DNA from: Solwaraspora sp. WMMA2056
GTDB taxonomy: Bacteria; Actinomycetota; Actinomycetes; Mycobacteriales; Micromonosporaceae
Assembly: GCF_030345095.1 (NCBI RefSeq)
Contig: NZ_CP128360.1
Location: 434,001-498,000, forward strand
DNA: 64,000 nt
Direction: 5' to 3'
Shown here piece after piece: positions 1 through 9,233 of this stretch (the stretch's first letter is position 1; the number at the start of each line of letters is the position of its first letter). The notes below the pieces were generated by a model. It searched no databases. It saw nothing but the letters and a program-made list of their open reading frames with translations, and had not been told where the DNA came from. Made by a program: the position numbers and the translations under genes.

Positions 1-1
1 C

Positions 2-1141
2 CTGGTGGCCCGGCTGACCGCGCCGGAGAGCCTCACCGCCGAGCTACGCCGGTCCGCGTCGGCCGCCACCGCCGCGACGATCGCCTTCGGCCACTTCCTG
101 CGTACCGAACTGGCCCCGCACGGGCGCGACACCGAGGCGGCCGGCCGGGACCGCTACGAACTGGCCTCCCAGTACTTCCTCGGTGCCCGTGTCGACCTGG
201 AAGAGACGTACGCCTGGGGCTTCTTCGAGCTGGACCGCATCGAGCAGGAGATGCGCCGGACGGCGGCCGAGATCGCCGGGCACGGTGCCCGGGTCGACGA
301 CGCGGTGCGGCTGCTCGACGCGGACCCGGCCCGCACCGTCGCCGGCGGCGAGGCGTTCCGCGACTGGATGCAGGCGCTGGCCGACACCGCGATCAGCGAA
401 CTGCACGGCACCCATTTCGACATCCCGGAGCAGGTCCGGCGGATCGAGTGCTGCCTGGCACCGACCAGCGACGGCAGCATCTACTACACCGGACCCTCCG
501 AGGACTTCTCCCGGCCGGGCCGGATGTGGTGGGCGGTGCCGCAGGGGCTCACCGAGTTCTCGACCTGGCGGGAGGTCACCACCGTCTACCACGAAGGTGT
601 CCCCGGCCATCACCTGCAGATCGGCCAGACCCAGGTCCGGGCCGACCGGCTCAACCGCTGGCAGCGGCTGCTCTCCTGGTGCTCCGGGCACGGCGAAGGC
701 TGGGCGTTGTACGCCGAGCGGTTGATGGACGAACTGGGGTACCTGGCCGACCCCGGTGACCGGCTCGGGATGCTCGACGGGCAGGCGTTGCGGGCCGCCC
801 GGGTGATCGTCGACATCGGCATGCACCTGGAGCTGACCATCCCGCCGAACTCGTTCAACTTCCATCCGGGCGAGCGGTGGACGCCCGCGCTGGGTTGGGA
901 GTTCCTCCGGGCGCACTGCCGGGTGCCGGACGAGATCCTGCGCTTCGAGTTGGACCGCTACCTGGGGTGGCCGGGGCAGGCACCGGCGTACAAGGTCGGT
1001 GAGCGGATCTGGCTGCAGGCGCGGGCGGACGCCCAGGCCCGCAAGGGTGCGGCGTTCGATCTGAAGGAGTTCCACCGGTCCGCGCTCGATCTCGGGGTGC
1101 TGGGCCTCGATCCGTTGCGCACCGCCCTGGACCGGTTGTGA
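2..1141 (+). CDS. DUF885 family metallopeptidase-like protein, C-terminal part
   Basis: The reading frame is open at the left edge, so the true start lies outside the window. The GTG at base 5 is only the first start-like codon. About 378 residues are visible, and DUF885 proteins are usually longer, so an N-terminal part is missing. The diagnostic sequence is HEGVPGHHLQIGQ near residue 198, preceded by TTVY; it is an HExxxxHH-type zinc-ligand motif of this family. A second conserved stretch, GHGEGWALYAERL near residue 232, also fits. These proteins are presumed zinc peptidases of unknown substrate. The stop overlaps the start of the next gene (GTGA), which suggests translational coupling. Confidence 0.85.
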   Translation: MVARLTAPESLTAELRRSASAATAATIAFGHFLRTELAPHGRDTEAAGRDRYELASQYFLGARVDLEETYAWGFFELDRIEQEMRRTAAEIAGHGARVDDAVRLLDADPARTVAGGEAFRDWMQALADTAISELHGTHFDIPEQVRRIECCLAPTSDGSIYYTGPSEDFSRPGRMWWAVPQGLTEFSTWREVTTVYHEGVPGHHLQIGQTQVRADRLNRWQRLLSWCSGHGEGWALYAERLMDELGYLADPGDRLGMLDGQALRAARVIVDIGMHLELTIPPNSFNFHPGERWTPALGWEFLRAHCRVPDEILRFELDRYLGWPGQAPAYKVGERIWLQARADAQARKGAAFDLKEFHRSALDLGVLGLDPLRTALDRL

Positions 1142-2424
1142 CCGTCCGGTCGGGCGGGCTGTTGCGCGCCGGGCCGGCGGTGGCGTTGGCCGGCGTGCTG
1201 GCCAACGGTCTGGCGTACCTGGCGCCGATGCTCGGTGGCCGGACGCTGCCGGCGGCCGGCCTCAGCGCGTTGGCGACCGTGCTGGCGCTCGGCGCGATCG
1301 GCTCGGTGCCCGGCCTCGGGCTGCAGATCGCGGTCGCGGTGCACCGGGCGCGTGGTGGCACCGATCCGGCCGGGCGACTGGCCTGGATCGCCGCCGGGAT
1401 CTGCGCGGCTGCCGTGCTGGCCGCCGGGCCGGTGCTGGTCGGCGCGCTGGACCTGTCGCTGGCGATGGTCGGACTGCTCGCCGCCGCGACCGGTACGGCA
1501 GTGCTCGGTTGCCGCTGGTTGGGCGAGTTGCAGGGCGATCAACGGTTCCTGCGGCTCGCGGCCGCGATGACGGTACTCGCGGTGACCCGCTACGGCGGCG
1601 TGATCGCCGGCCTGCTGGTCGGTCTGGACGCGACCGGTGCGCTGCTGGCCGGGGTGCTGGTCGGCGTGGCGACCCTGCCGGTGCTGGCCTGGTTGGCCCG
1701 GCCGGCCGGGCGACGGGCCGCCTCGACGGCCGACGCCGCAACCGCAGCGGGGCCGGCGGCCGACGCAGTGCCGGGCCCGGACCCGGTGCCGGGCCCGGTG
1801 ACCGGTCGGCTGACCGCCGCCGCCGTGCTCACCGCGAGCAGCGCCACCCTGGCGATGCTGGTGCTCTCGTACGCCGATCTGATCATGGCGCGGTACCTGT
1901 TGTCCCCGGTGGACTCCGGCGGCTATGCGATCGGCGCGGTGCTGACGAAGGGGGCCATCTGGGCTCCGCAGGTGGTCACCATCGTCGCGTTGCCCCGGCT
2001 GGCCCGGGGCGACCGGCGGGCCCGGGGAGTGGCGCTCGCCCTGGTGGCCGGCTGTGGCGCGCTGCTGGTGCTGGCGTCGGTGCTCGCCGGCGGCCTGGCG
2101 TTTCGGCTCGCCGGCGGCCCGGACTACGTGCCGCTGGGGCGGTACGCGCCGTACTTCGCCGCCGTCGGCGCGCTCTACGCGCTGGTGTACGTCATGGTGA
2201 ACGCGCAGGTCGCGGCGGGCGCCCGACGGCCGGCGGCGCCACTGTGGATCACCACGGTCGGGCTGCTCGGCTGGTTGCTGGCGACCCGTCCGGAGTCGAT
2301 CCTGGCGGTGGTGGTCGCCGCGCTGGTGGCGGCGGCGTTCGCCACCGCCGCCACGGCGGTGGCGATGCGGCGTACCCCAGTGCCGGTGCCGGTCGCCGAG
2401 GCCGCGCCGACGGCGACCGGGTGA
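1138..2424 (+). CDS. Multi-pass membrane protein, polysaccharide flippase-like
   Basis: This 428-aa protein is almost entirely hydrophobic, with roughly twelve membrane segments and a short Pro/Ala-rich loop around residues 200-225. The layout resembles the MOP/Wzx flippase superfamily (lipopolysaccharide or teichoic-acid exporters), but I see no decisive motif. The substrate cannot be named. The GTG start overlaps the stop of the upstream DUF885 gene by one codon frame, so the two are probably co-translated. The downstream gene runs convergently, with only about 14 bases between stops. A generic transporter is the main alternative. Confidence 0.6.
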   Translation: MTVRSGGLLRAGPAVALAGVLANGLAYLAPMLGGRTLPAAGLSALATVLALGAIGSVPGLGLQIAVAVHRARGGTDPAGRLAWIAAGICAAAVLAAGPVLVGALDLSLAMVGLLAAATGTAVLGCRWLGELQGDQRFLRLAAAMTVLAVTRYGGVIAGLLVGLDATGALLAGVLVGVATLPVLAWLARPAGRRAASTADAATAAGPAADAVPGPDPVPGPVTGRLTAAAVLTASSATLAMLVLSYADLIMARYLLSPVDSGGYAIGAVLTKGAIWAPQVVTIVALPRLARGDRRARGVALALVAGCGALLVLASVLAGGLAFRLAGGPDYVPLGRYAPYFAAVGALYALVYVMVNAQVAAGARRPAAPLWITTVGLLGWLLATRPESILAVVVAALVAAAFATAATAVAMRRTPVPVPVAEAAPTATG

Positions 2425-2437
2425 CCGGGGCCGGACG

Positions 2438-2845
2438 TCAGCCGAGGGCGGCCATCAGCTGCCGGCACGCCTGTTCGCACCGCTGGCAGGCCTCGGCGCA
2501 GACCCGGCAGTGCTCGTGCGTGTCGGCGTGCGCCATGCACTCCTCGGCGCACGACCGGCAGGCCTGGATACAGGCCTGCAGGATGGTACGGGTGGTGTTG
2601 GCGTCGTAGCCGGTGTGCCGGGACAGCACCCGACCGGTCGACGCGCAGATGTCGGCACAGTCGAGGTTGGTACGGATGCACTTGACCAGGTCGGCGACCA
2701 TGTCTTCACTCAGGCACGCGTCGGCGCAGGCGGTGCAGGTCTGGGCGCAGTCGAAACAGGCGTCGATACAGTCGGCGAGCGCCTGCCGGTCGACGTGGCC
2801 CAGGTCGAGCGGGTACGTGTCGAGCATCGCGGTTGCTTGGGTCAT
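2438..2845 (-). CDS. Cys-rich four-helix-bundle protein (DUF326), probable cytosolic copper storage protein
   Basis: The protein has 135 residues, of which 18 are cysteines, mostly in CxxxC and CxxC spacing on predicted helices (for example CIDACFDCAQTC and CRVCAEACQRC), plus several histidines. This is the DUF326 family, which includes the Csp3 copper storage proteins; those bind many Cu(I) ions inside a four-helix bundle. No signal peptide is visible, so the cytosolic Csp3 type is more likely than exported Csp1. The start at 2845 is chosen because the longer frame upstream is a shadow of the next gene, and a GGAGG-like site lies before this ATG. Copper binding is inferred from family and cysteine count. 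Confidence 0.85.
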   Translation of the reverse strand: MTQATAMLDTYPLDLGHVDRQALADCIDACFDCAQTCTACADACLSEDMVADLVKCIRTNLDCADICASTGRVLSRHTGYDANTTRTILQACIQACRSCAEECMAHADTHEHCRVCAEACQRCEQACRQLMAALG

Positions 2846-2907
2846 GGCTACCTCCAGAGATTCGACCTGTCGGAGGGCGTACCCACGGTGGCACGAAGTT
2901 AACGCCG

Positions 2908-3654
2908 TCAGTCGGGCAGCCGCAGCGCCGCCCAGACCGACTTGCCGTCCGGCATCGCGGCGTAGCCCCAGTCGTTGGCCAGCGCCTCGATGATCGCCAA
3001 GCCGCGACCACGGCGGCCGGTGTGCGCCGATCCCGTCCGGTTCACCGGCCTCGGCAACTGGGCGGCACGGTCCCGGACACTGATCCGGATCGCCCCGGCC
3101 TGGCGGGTGGTGGTGACGTCCAGCTCGGTTCCGGCGTGTTCGACGGCGTTGCCGACCAGCTCCGAGCCGATCACCATGGCCTCGTCGAGCAGCGCGGTGA
3201 GCTGCCAGGATCGGCAGGCCGCCTCGATGAGGCGGCGGGCCGTCCCCGGGGTCCGCGGATGGGGGGCGAGGTGCTGATGCCAGCGGTACGGCGACCGCGG
3301 CCCACTCTCGATCAGCTTGACCGCGTCGATGACGCTGTCCTGCACACTCACCAGATCGCTGATGCTGCGTCGGGCCAGCAGGCCGGCGGGGGTGCCCGGG
3401 TGGGCGCACAGGTGCATCGCCGGCCGGTGCCCGGCCCCGCCGCCGGCGAGGATGGCGAAGACCCGCAGCCCGATCGGACTGGCCACGGTGACCTCGCCGA
3501 GCTCCACGATCAGACCCAGCGGCTCCTCGACCAGGCAGCGTCGCAGCACCGGGGCGAGCCGGACCAGCTCGGTGTCGGTGAGCGCACCGGTGAGTCGGAC
3601 CTGGGTGACACCGCTGGCGAAGTCACGGCTCACCTGCCAGGTGAGGGTGTTCAC
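2908..3654 (-). CDS. STAS domain fused to an RsbW-like HATPase, anti-sigma regulator
   Basis: The 248-aa protein has an N-terminal STAS-like half (about residues 5-110) and a C-terminal HATPase_c_2 half (about 120-245). The second half shows the N-box-like GSELVGNAVEHA and a GRRGRGLAIIEAL glycine motif, as in RsbW/SpoIIAB serine kinases. In the family such proteins bind and phosphorylate anti-sigma antagonists or sequester sigma factors. The GTG start overlaps the stop of the STAS gene before it (GTGA), so both are one operon. The fusion of antagonist and kinase folds in one chain, beside a separate STAS protein, suggests a partner-switching module. The target sigma factor is not in the window. 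Confidence 0.85.
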   Translation of the reverse strand: MNTLTWQVSRDFASGVTQVRLTGALTDTELVRLAPVLRRCLVEEPLGLIVELGEVTVASPIGLRVFAILAGGGAGHRPAMHLCAHPGTPAGLLARRSISDLVSVQDSVIDAVKLIESGPRSPYRWHQHLAPHPRTPGTARRLIEAACRSWQLTALLDEAMVIGSELVGNAVEHAGTELDVTTTRQAGAIRISVRDRAAQLPRPVNRTGSAHTGRRGRGLAIIEALANDWGYAAMPDGKSVWAALRLPD

Positions 3655-4061
3655 CCGGCGTTCCCGGCGCCGGCGGCACCACTACCGGGCCCGGTACCCG
3701 CCTGGTCGGGCCCGGTGCCCGGCTGGCCGTACACGGTGCCCGGTTGGTCGGCCGGCGCGATGCCGAGCACCGCCGCGACACCGGTTACCCGCAGTACCCG
3801 AAGGACGATCGGCCGGGCGTTGCGGACGAGCAGGATCTGACCCCGCTCGGCGGCGGCATGGTGAGCGTCGACCAGTTCCTTGATCGCACTGGAGTCGATC
3901 AGTGTCACGCCGGCCAGGTCGACGATGATCCACTCTGCCTGGCGGGGATCGATCGTGGCGACGGCCCCGCAGAGGTCCCCGGTGGCCGCCATGTCGAGCT
4001 CGCCGGAGGCCTCGACCACGCAGTGCCGGGCTTCCGGCGGCGACACCCGGATCTCGTGCAT
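3651..4061 (-). CDS. STAS domain anti-sigma factor antagonist
   Basis: This 136-aa protein carries a STAS fold in residues 1-105 with the conserved phosphoserine region DLAGVTLIDSSAIKEL near residue 48; S57 or S58 is the expected phosphorylation site. The last 30 residues are a low-complexity Gly/Pro/Thr/Gln tail built on repeated QPGT and AGTGP units. The start at 4061 has GGAG just upstream; longer frames lack this. It is the first gene of a two-gene partner-switching operon with the STAS/HATPase protein. The tail is not part of the known fold and may be species-specific. Confidence 0.85.
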   Translation of the reverse strand: MHEIRVSPPEARHCVVEASGELDMAATGDLCGAVATIDPRQAEWIIVDLAGVTLIDSSAIKELVDAHHAAAERGQILLVRNARPIVLRVLRVTGVAAVLGIAPADQPGTVYGQPGTGPDQAGTGPGSGAAGAGNAG

Positions 4062-4323
4062 GCTGCTCTCCGTATGGCGAGTCGCTTCTCTCCGACCGGT
4101 GCGGTCCAGTGCGGCGCGGACGGGGGTGGGGCTGCTCGAAGGGACCAGCGTACGCGACGTTGCCGACGGACGGGTGGGTGGATCGGCGGCCGACGACCGA
4201 CGATGGCGCAACGCCTAGAGTATGCTGACAGCGCGTGACAAAATATTGACTAGTTTTGATTACTGTCGTTACGCTCCTCTCGCCGTGGGACCCGAATTTC
4301 CCCGATGTACGAGGAGTCCCTCC

Positions 4324-4755
4324 ATGTCCCCAACTGAACGCCTGCCCGAGATCGTCACCGCGCTGTTCCGGGTGGTCGTCGGACTGCTGTTCACGCTGCA
4401 CGGCGCTGCCACGCTGTTCGGAGTCTTCGGAGGCCACCGCGGCAGCGGTGAAGCCGCAGCCATCGGTTCCTGGCCCGGCTGGTGGGCCGCGTTGATCCAG
4501 TTCGTCGGTGGGCTCCTGGTCCTCACCGGACTCGGGACCCGGATCGCGGCGATCATCTGCTCCGGCTCGATGGCCTACGCGTACTTCGTCATGCACCAGC
4601 CGTCAGCGCTGCTGCCGCTGAACAACGGTGGCGAACTCGCCGCCCTGTTCTGCTGGTCGTTCCTGCTGGTCGCGGCGCTCGGGCCGGGCCGCTACTCGCT
4701 CGACGCCCTGCTGCGCGGGCGTCGGGAACAGGTGTCGGCACCGGAGCCGGTCTGA
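4324..4755 (+). CDS. DoxX family membrane protein
   Basis: The 143-aa protein has four membrane segments and the DoxX pattern: RVVVGLLFTLHGAATLFG near the N terminus, FVGGLLVLTGLGTR in the second segment and AYAYFVMHQP after the third. DoxX proteins are small membrane subunits linked to redox or thiol-stress complexes in actinobacteria; the exact role here is not known. The ATG at 4324 is chosen over the longer frame because GAGGAG lies about ten bases upstream. The 260 bases before it are unusually AT-rich around 4240-4270, with a TTGACT hexamer at 4246 that could be a -35 element. A strong terminator follows at once. Confidence 0.85.
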   Translation: MSPTERLPEIVTALFRVVVGLLFTLHGAATLFGVFGGHRGSGEAAAIGSWPGWWAALIQFVGGLLVLTGLGTRIAAIICSGSMAYAYFVMHQPSALLPLNNGGELAALFCWSFLLVAALGPGRYSLDALLRGRREQVSAPEPV

Positions 4756-4777
4756 TCCCACCCCCTGCACGACGAGA

Positions 4778-4817
4778 GCCGCGGCCCGGTGGACCATCTG
4801 GTCCACCGGGCCGCGGC
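4778..4817. terminator. Perfect 18-bp stem bidirectional terminator
   Basis: Bases 4778-4795 and 4800-4817 form a perfect 18-bp inverted repeat with a 4-base loop (ATCT). It lies between the convergent doxX and exeM-like genes. There is no clear U-run, as is usual in actinomycetes. It likely stops transcription from both sides. Confidence 0.85.
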
Positions 4818-4856
4818 CTGTTGCGTCACCTGTCGGTACGCACGCTCAGCTCAATC

Positions 4857-7800
4857 TCACAGCTTCGCGCACTGCCCGGAGGCCGGACCCTGCACCGTGT
4901 TCGCCCGGCCCTCGTCGACCGGCTTCGGGCTGTTGCCCTGGCAGTGGAGCGGGCCACGGACCGTGGTCCCGGCCACCACCACCGGCAGCTCGTCGTGCTT
5001 GTTGTTGACCAGGCTCACCGGGCCGGAAATGTCGGCACCGTCGAGACGCAGGCCACCGTCACCGCCAGTCACCTCCAGCGGACCCCGGATCGTCACCCCG
5101 GTGAGGGTCACCGACCCGGTCGCCCGCAGCAGCGCCAGCGGACCGGCGAAGGTGGTGCCGGTGAAGGTCAGCGCCGCCGGCCGGTTCGCCGTCAGCGGAC
5201 CGTTGACCGCCCCGTCGGTGGCGATCAGCGTCGCACCGGGCCGGACCGTGACCGGGCCGTTGACCGTCGCCGCCGTCAGGCAGTAGGTCATCCCGGCCTT
5301 GACGATCAGTTCACCGGAGTGGGTACCGGTGACGGTCACGTCGCAGGTCGGTTCCGGCTGACCGATCGCCGACCGCGACGCGGTGTCCGCGGTCACCGGC
5401 GAGTTCGCCGCGAAGTACGCGATCAGCATCGTCAGGTCGTTGTCGCCGGTGGTCATGGTGTCCGTGCCGGCGGCCAACGTGGTGAAGTTGTCCCCACCAG
5501 AGGCCAGGAACGAGTTGACCGTGACCCGGTAGGTGCCGGTCGGTGAGATCGGCTGCCCGTTGAGCCGCATCGAGGTGATCCGCTCACCCTGGGCCGCCGT
5601 CGGGTCGTACGTGTAGAAGAAGCCCTCCGACACGCCCAGCCAGAGCACCGGACGGGACGCCCCGGCCGGCTGCCACTGCTGCTCGAGCACCTCCTTGACC
5701 TGCGCCCCGGTGTAGGTGCGGGTCACCATGTCGTTGGCGAACGGCTGGACCGAGAACGCCTCCGCGTAGGTGATCACCCCGTCCTCGCCGTACAGCAGGT
5801 CGGAACGCAGCCCGCCCGGGTTCATGAAGGCGATCTGCGCACCACCGCGACCCGGCTCCCGGGTGCCGGCGAGCTGGACGTCGGCGATGAAGTTGCCCAG
5901 CGCCGACTCCTTGCCCCGGTCCTCGTTACCGTCGGTGTAGGCCCGACGGATGTCGGCGGTGATCGACCCCAGCGGCTGCTGGCCGAGCACCTCGGCCTCG
6001 GCCTTGGCCGCCGCGACGATGTCGGCCACCTCCTGGTTGACCGGCGTGCCCACCACGTCGACCAGCTCGACCAGCTCGGTGTCGATCTCCCCGGACTCGA
6101 CGTCCACCTGGAGCACCACCCGGCCGACCTTCTTGCCGTAGTCCTCGGCCTGCACGACCGGCCGGGTCTCGTCGGTGCCGGGTACCGGCACCTCGAAGGC
6201 GTACGGCTGGTGGGTGTGGCCACTGAAGATGACGTCGATCTCGGGCACCGTACGGGTGAACGGGCCGAACACCGGGTCGGCCATCAGCGCCTCGGGCGAA
6301 CCGATGTTCTGGGTGGCCGCCCCCTCGTGGGTGAGCAGCACCACCACGTCGGCCTCGCCGTTGGCCTCGTTGCCGTCCTTGAGCTGCTCGGCGACCATGC
6401 TGGCCTCGGCCGCCGCCGGGCGGAAGGTGATCCCGACGATGCCGTCCGGGCTGACCATCGCGGCGGTCTGCTCGGTGACCACACCGATGTAGCCGACGCG
6501 GATCCCGTCGATCTCCTGGACGTGGTACGCCGGCAGCGCCCGCTCGTCACCCCGGTAGACGTTGGCACCCAGGTGCGGGAAGTCCGACCGGGGGATGACC
6601 CGGTCGGTCAGATCGGTCATGCCCTTGTCGAACTCGTGGTTGCCGACCGCCGAGACGTCCAGCCCGGCGGCGTTGAGCACGTCCAGGGTCGGGTTGTCGT
6701 CGGCAATCGCCGACACGAAGGTCGACGCACCGATGTTGTCCCCGGCGGAGACGAACGCGGTGTTCGGGTGCGCCGCCCGCAGCTGGTCGACCAGCCCGGC
6801 GACCTGCGCCGCGCCGCCGACCGGCTGGCCGTTCGAGGTGCCCACCGACTCGAGCCGACCGTGGAAGTCGTTGATGCTCAGCAGCTGCAGCTCGACCGGA
6901 CCGGCCTCGCCGGTGGCCAGGCCGATCACCATCGGGTTGTGGTCGCTGGCCCGGTACGGACCGGCGTCGTAGAAGGCCGGGAAGCCGTCGTACTGGAAGG
7001 CGTACGACTCGACGGCGTTGATCTGCCAGACGTCGGCACCGGTGACCCGGGCCGCCAGCGACGGCGACGCCAGCGCGTGGTCCAGCGAGCCGGACTCACC
7101 GCCGAAGACGTAGGTGCTGCGTCCGGTGTCGTTGAGGTTGACGTAGTCGGCGTCGTAGAGGATCCGCATCGGATCCTCCTGGGTGTACGAGTTGAAGTCG
7201 CCGAGCAGCAGCACGTCGTCGCTGCCGGTGGCCTCGGTCAGCCCGGTCACGAACGCGGCCAGGGCAGCCGCCTGCCGGGTCCGGTCACCGTTGTACGCGC
7301 CCTGACCGTCACCGGCGTCGGCGTTGTCACCGGTGGGCGACCCGGAGGCGCTCTTGGACTTGAAGTGGTTCACCACCACGGTGAAGGTGAGGTCGTCGGC
7401 GGTGAACGTCTGCGCGATCGGCTCGCGGGCGTTGAACCAGACCGTCTCGTCGTCGATCGACCGGGACGGACCGGCGGGCGTCACCGCGGCCGGCTTGAAG
7501 ATGATCGCGTTGCTGATGAAGTCCTGCTGTGCCGCGCCCGGCAGGTCGCCCGGCGAGCGGACGTAGTCCCAGGTGCCGGCCCCGTCGACGGCGTTCAGCG
7601 CGGCGACCAGCCGCTTGAGCGCCTTCTCCGGGTCGCTCGGCGCGAACCGCACCGAGTTCTCGATCTCCTGCAGGCCGACCACGTGCGCGTCCAGCGCGGA
7701 GATCGCCGAGACGATCTTGGCTTCCTGCTTGGCCAGGCCCGCCTCGTCGGCCGCGCCGCGGGCGTCGCCGCCGAAGTGGACGAAGTAATTCAGCACGTTG

Positions 7801-9233
7801 AAGCTGGCCACCCGGATGTCGCCACCCACCTCGGCGGGTGCGGCGGTACGGGGGTTGGCCACCTTGAAGGTGGTCCGCTCGGCGGCCGGGGTGTCGGCGT
7901 CGACCGGTCGGGTCGGCTGCAGCCGCCACTCGTCGAAGCCGTACGACAGCACGCTCGGCCCGAACGCCTCGACCGCGTCACCGACCCGCAGCGGCTGTGC
8001 CGGCGAGACGTACGGCGGGGCGAGCCCGGCGCTGGCCAGGTTGGTGGTCCGGCCGTCGTCGACCAGGATCCGGGCCAGCCGGTTCGCGGCGGCGAGCTGC
8101 TGGGCCTGGTCACTGCCCGGCGCGGCGACATCGGTCGGGATGACCGCCGGTGCGTCCCCGGCGGCGAGCACGACCTCGCCGTACCGGTTGGTGTTGTAGA
8201 CCTCGGACACGGCGTAGGCGCCGACCGGGGCGACCAGCATCGACTCGACCGACTCGCGGGCGGCGGCGTCCAGCGGCAGGGTCAGCGCGACCGGCTCGGG
8301 CAGCGGGTTGTCCTGGTCGCAGACCTGGACGCCGGCCTTGCCGGCGATGCTGACCTGGGTGAGGCCGAAGTACTCGCTGGCGGTGCCGCTGACCCGGACC
8401 CGGTCACCGATGGCGACGCTCGGGTGGTTGGCGGCGTTGCTGGTCAGGTAGACGAAGATGCCGTCGCTGGCGGTGCCGGCGCCGACGGTCCGCTCGCCAC
8501 CGGTCCCCGGGGTCTGCAGGTAGATGCCGTTGTAGCCGCCCGTGCGGTGGTCGGCGACGACGATGCCCTCGATGGTGACGGCGACACCGGCCAGCGGCGT
8601 GGCGTCACCGGTGCCCTGCACCTGGGCGATGCTGTGGGTCACCGCGACGTCGCAACCCGGCGCGGGGTCGGGGTCGGGGTCGGTGCCGTTGACCACACCG
8701 AAGGTGTGCGGCGCCGGCGCCTGCCAGCTGTCGCCGATCTTCTGCAGCGAGTGGCCGGCCGGGGTGCTGGCGGTCTCGGCGACGCCGATGTCGACACTGG
8801 TCGCGCCGTCCGCCGGGCCGCCGGCCGCGGTCAGGGTGCCTTCGTAGCTGAGGAACTCCACGACAGTGGTCGCGGGGTCGACCAGGGCCACGCCGTCCGG
8901 CGATCCGTTCTGGATGCCGTCGGTGGGGTACTCGGCGACGAGGACCCCGGCCGCCGGCACCGCGCCGGACAACGTACGGGTGCCGTAGACCGCGCCGTTT
9001 GCACCGTTGTAGAGGACGATCTGCCAACCGGTCAGGTCGAACCCGGCCGGGGCGGTGATCTCGATCGCCTCACCGGTGTCGGTGCCCGCGTTGTCGTAGT
9101 GGATCTCGCTGATGAACGGGTCGTCGGAGGCCGGTGCTGCCACAGCGGCCGTGCCGCCGGTGACACCGAGTACACCGGCTCCCACGACCGCAGTGATCAA
9201 TTTCCAGGTTGCTATGCGTCTGTGCTGGCGCAT
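4857..9233 (-). CDS. Secreted ExeM/NucH-type endonuclease fused to 5'-nucleotidase
   Basis: The 1458-aa protein should degrade extracellular nucleic acid and then remove phosphate from the nucleotides. It starts with a basic signal peptide ending in VAAPAS. In order it has a lamin-tail-like domain (LSGAVPAAGVLVAEYP), a central OB-like region, an endonuclease/exonuclease/phosphatase domain with VGLQEIEN, LLGDFNSY and RASDHNPMVIGL, a metallophosphatase domain with INDFHG, GNHEFDKG and FSGHTHQPY, and the 5'-nucleotidase C-terminal domain with NPGGLRSDL. About 140 C-terminal residues form a Gly/Thr/Val-rich repeat-like region I do not recognise. The start at 9233 follows GGAGGAA, which rules out the longer frame. 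It is divergent from a phosphatase gene, pointing to phosphate scavenging. Confidence 0.9.
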   Translation of the reverse strand: MRQHRRIATWKLITAVVGAGVLGVTGGTAAVAAPASDDPFISEIHYDNAGTDTGEAIEITAPAGFDLTGWQIVLYNGANGAVYGTRTLSGAVPAAGVLVAEYPTDGIQNGSPDGVALVDPATTVVEFLSYEGTLTAAGGPADGATSVDIGVAETASTPAGHSLQKIGDSWQAPAPHTFGVVNGTDPDPDPAPGCDVAVTHSIAQVQGTGDATPLAGVAVTIEGIVVADHRTGGYNGIYLQTPGTGGERTVGAGTASDGIFVYLTSNAANHPSVAIGDRVRVSGTASEYFGLTQVSIAGKAGVQVCDQDNPLPEPVALTLPLDAAARESVESMLVAPVGAYAVSEVYNTNRYGEVVLAAGDAPAVIPTDVAAPGSDQAQQLAAANRLARILVDDGRTTNLASAGLAPPYVSPAQPLRVGDAVEAFGPSVLSYGFDEWRLQPTRPVDADTPAAERTTFKVANPRTAAPAEVGGDIRVASFNVLNYFVHFGGDARGAADEAGLAKQEAKIVSAISALDAHVVGLQEIENSVRFAPSDPEKALKRLVAALNAVDGAGTWDYVRSPGDLPGAAQQDFISNAIIFKPAAVTPAGPSRSIDDETVWFNAREPIAQTFTADDLTFTVVVNHFKSKSASGSPTGDNADAGDGQGAYNGDRTRQAAALAAFVTGLTEATGSDDVLLLGDFNSYTQEDPMRILYDADYVNLNDTGRSTYVFGGESGSLDHALASPSLAARVTGADVWQINAVESYAFQYDGFPAFYDAGPYRASDHNPMVIGLATGEAGPVELQLLSINDFHGRLESVGTSNGQPVGGAAQVAGLVDQLRAAHPNTAFVSAGDNIGASTFVSAIADDNPTLDVLNAAGLDVSAVGNHEFDKGMTDLTDRVIPRSDFPHLGANVYRGDERALPAYHVQEIDGIRVGYIGVVTEQTAAMVSPDGIVGITFRPAAAEASMVAEQLKDGNEANGEADVVVLLTHEGAATQNIGSPEALMADPVFGPFTRTVPEIDVIFSGHTHQPYAFEVPVPGTDETRPVVQAEDYGKKVGRVVLQVDVESGEIDTELVELVDVVGTPVNQEVADIVAAAKAEAEVLGQQPLGSITADIRRAYTDGNEDRGKESALGNFIADVQLAGTREPGRGGAQIAFMNPGGLRSDLLYGEDGVITYAEAFSVQPFANDMVTRTYTGAQVKEVLEQQWQPAGASRPVLWLGVSEGFFYTYDPTAAQGERITSMRLNGQPISPTGTYRVTVNSFLASGGDNFTTLAAGTDTMTTGDNDLTMLIAYFAANSPVTADTASRSAIGQPEPTCDVTVTGTHSGELIVKAGMTYCLTAATVNGPVTVRPGATLIATDGAVNGPLTANRPAALTFTGTTFAGPLALLRATGSVTLTGVTIRGPLEVTGGDGGLRLDGADISGPVSLVNNKHDELPVVVAGTTVRGPLHCQGNSPKPVDEGRANTVQGPASGQCAKL

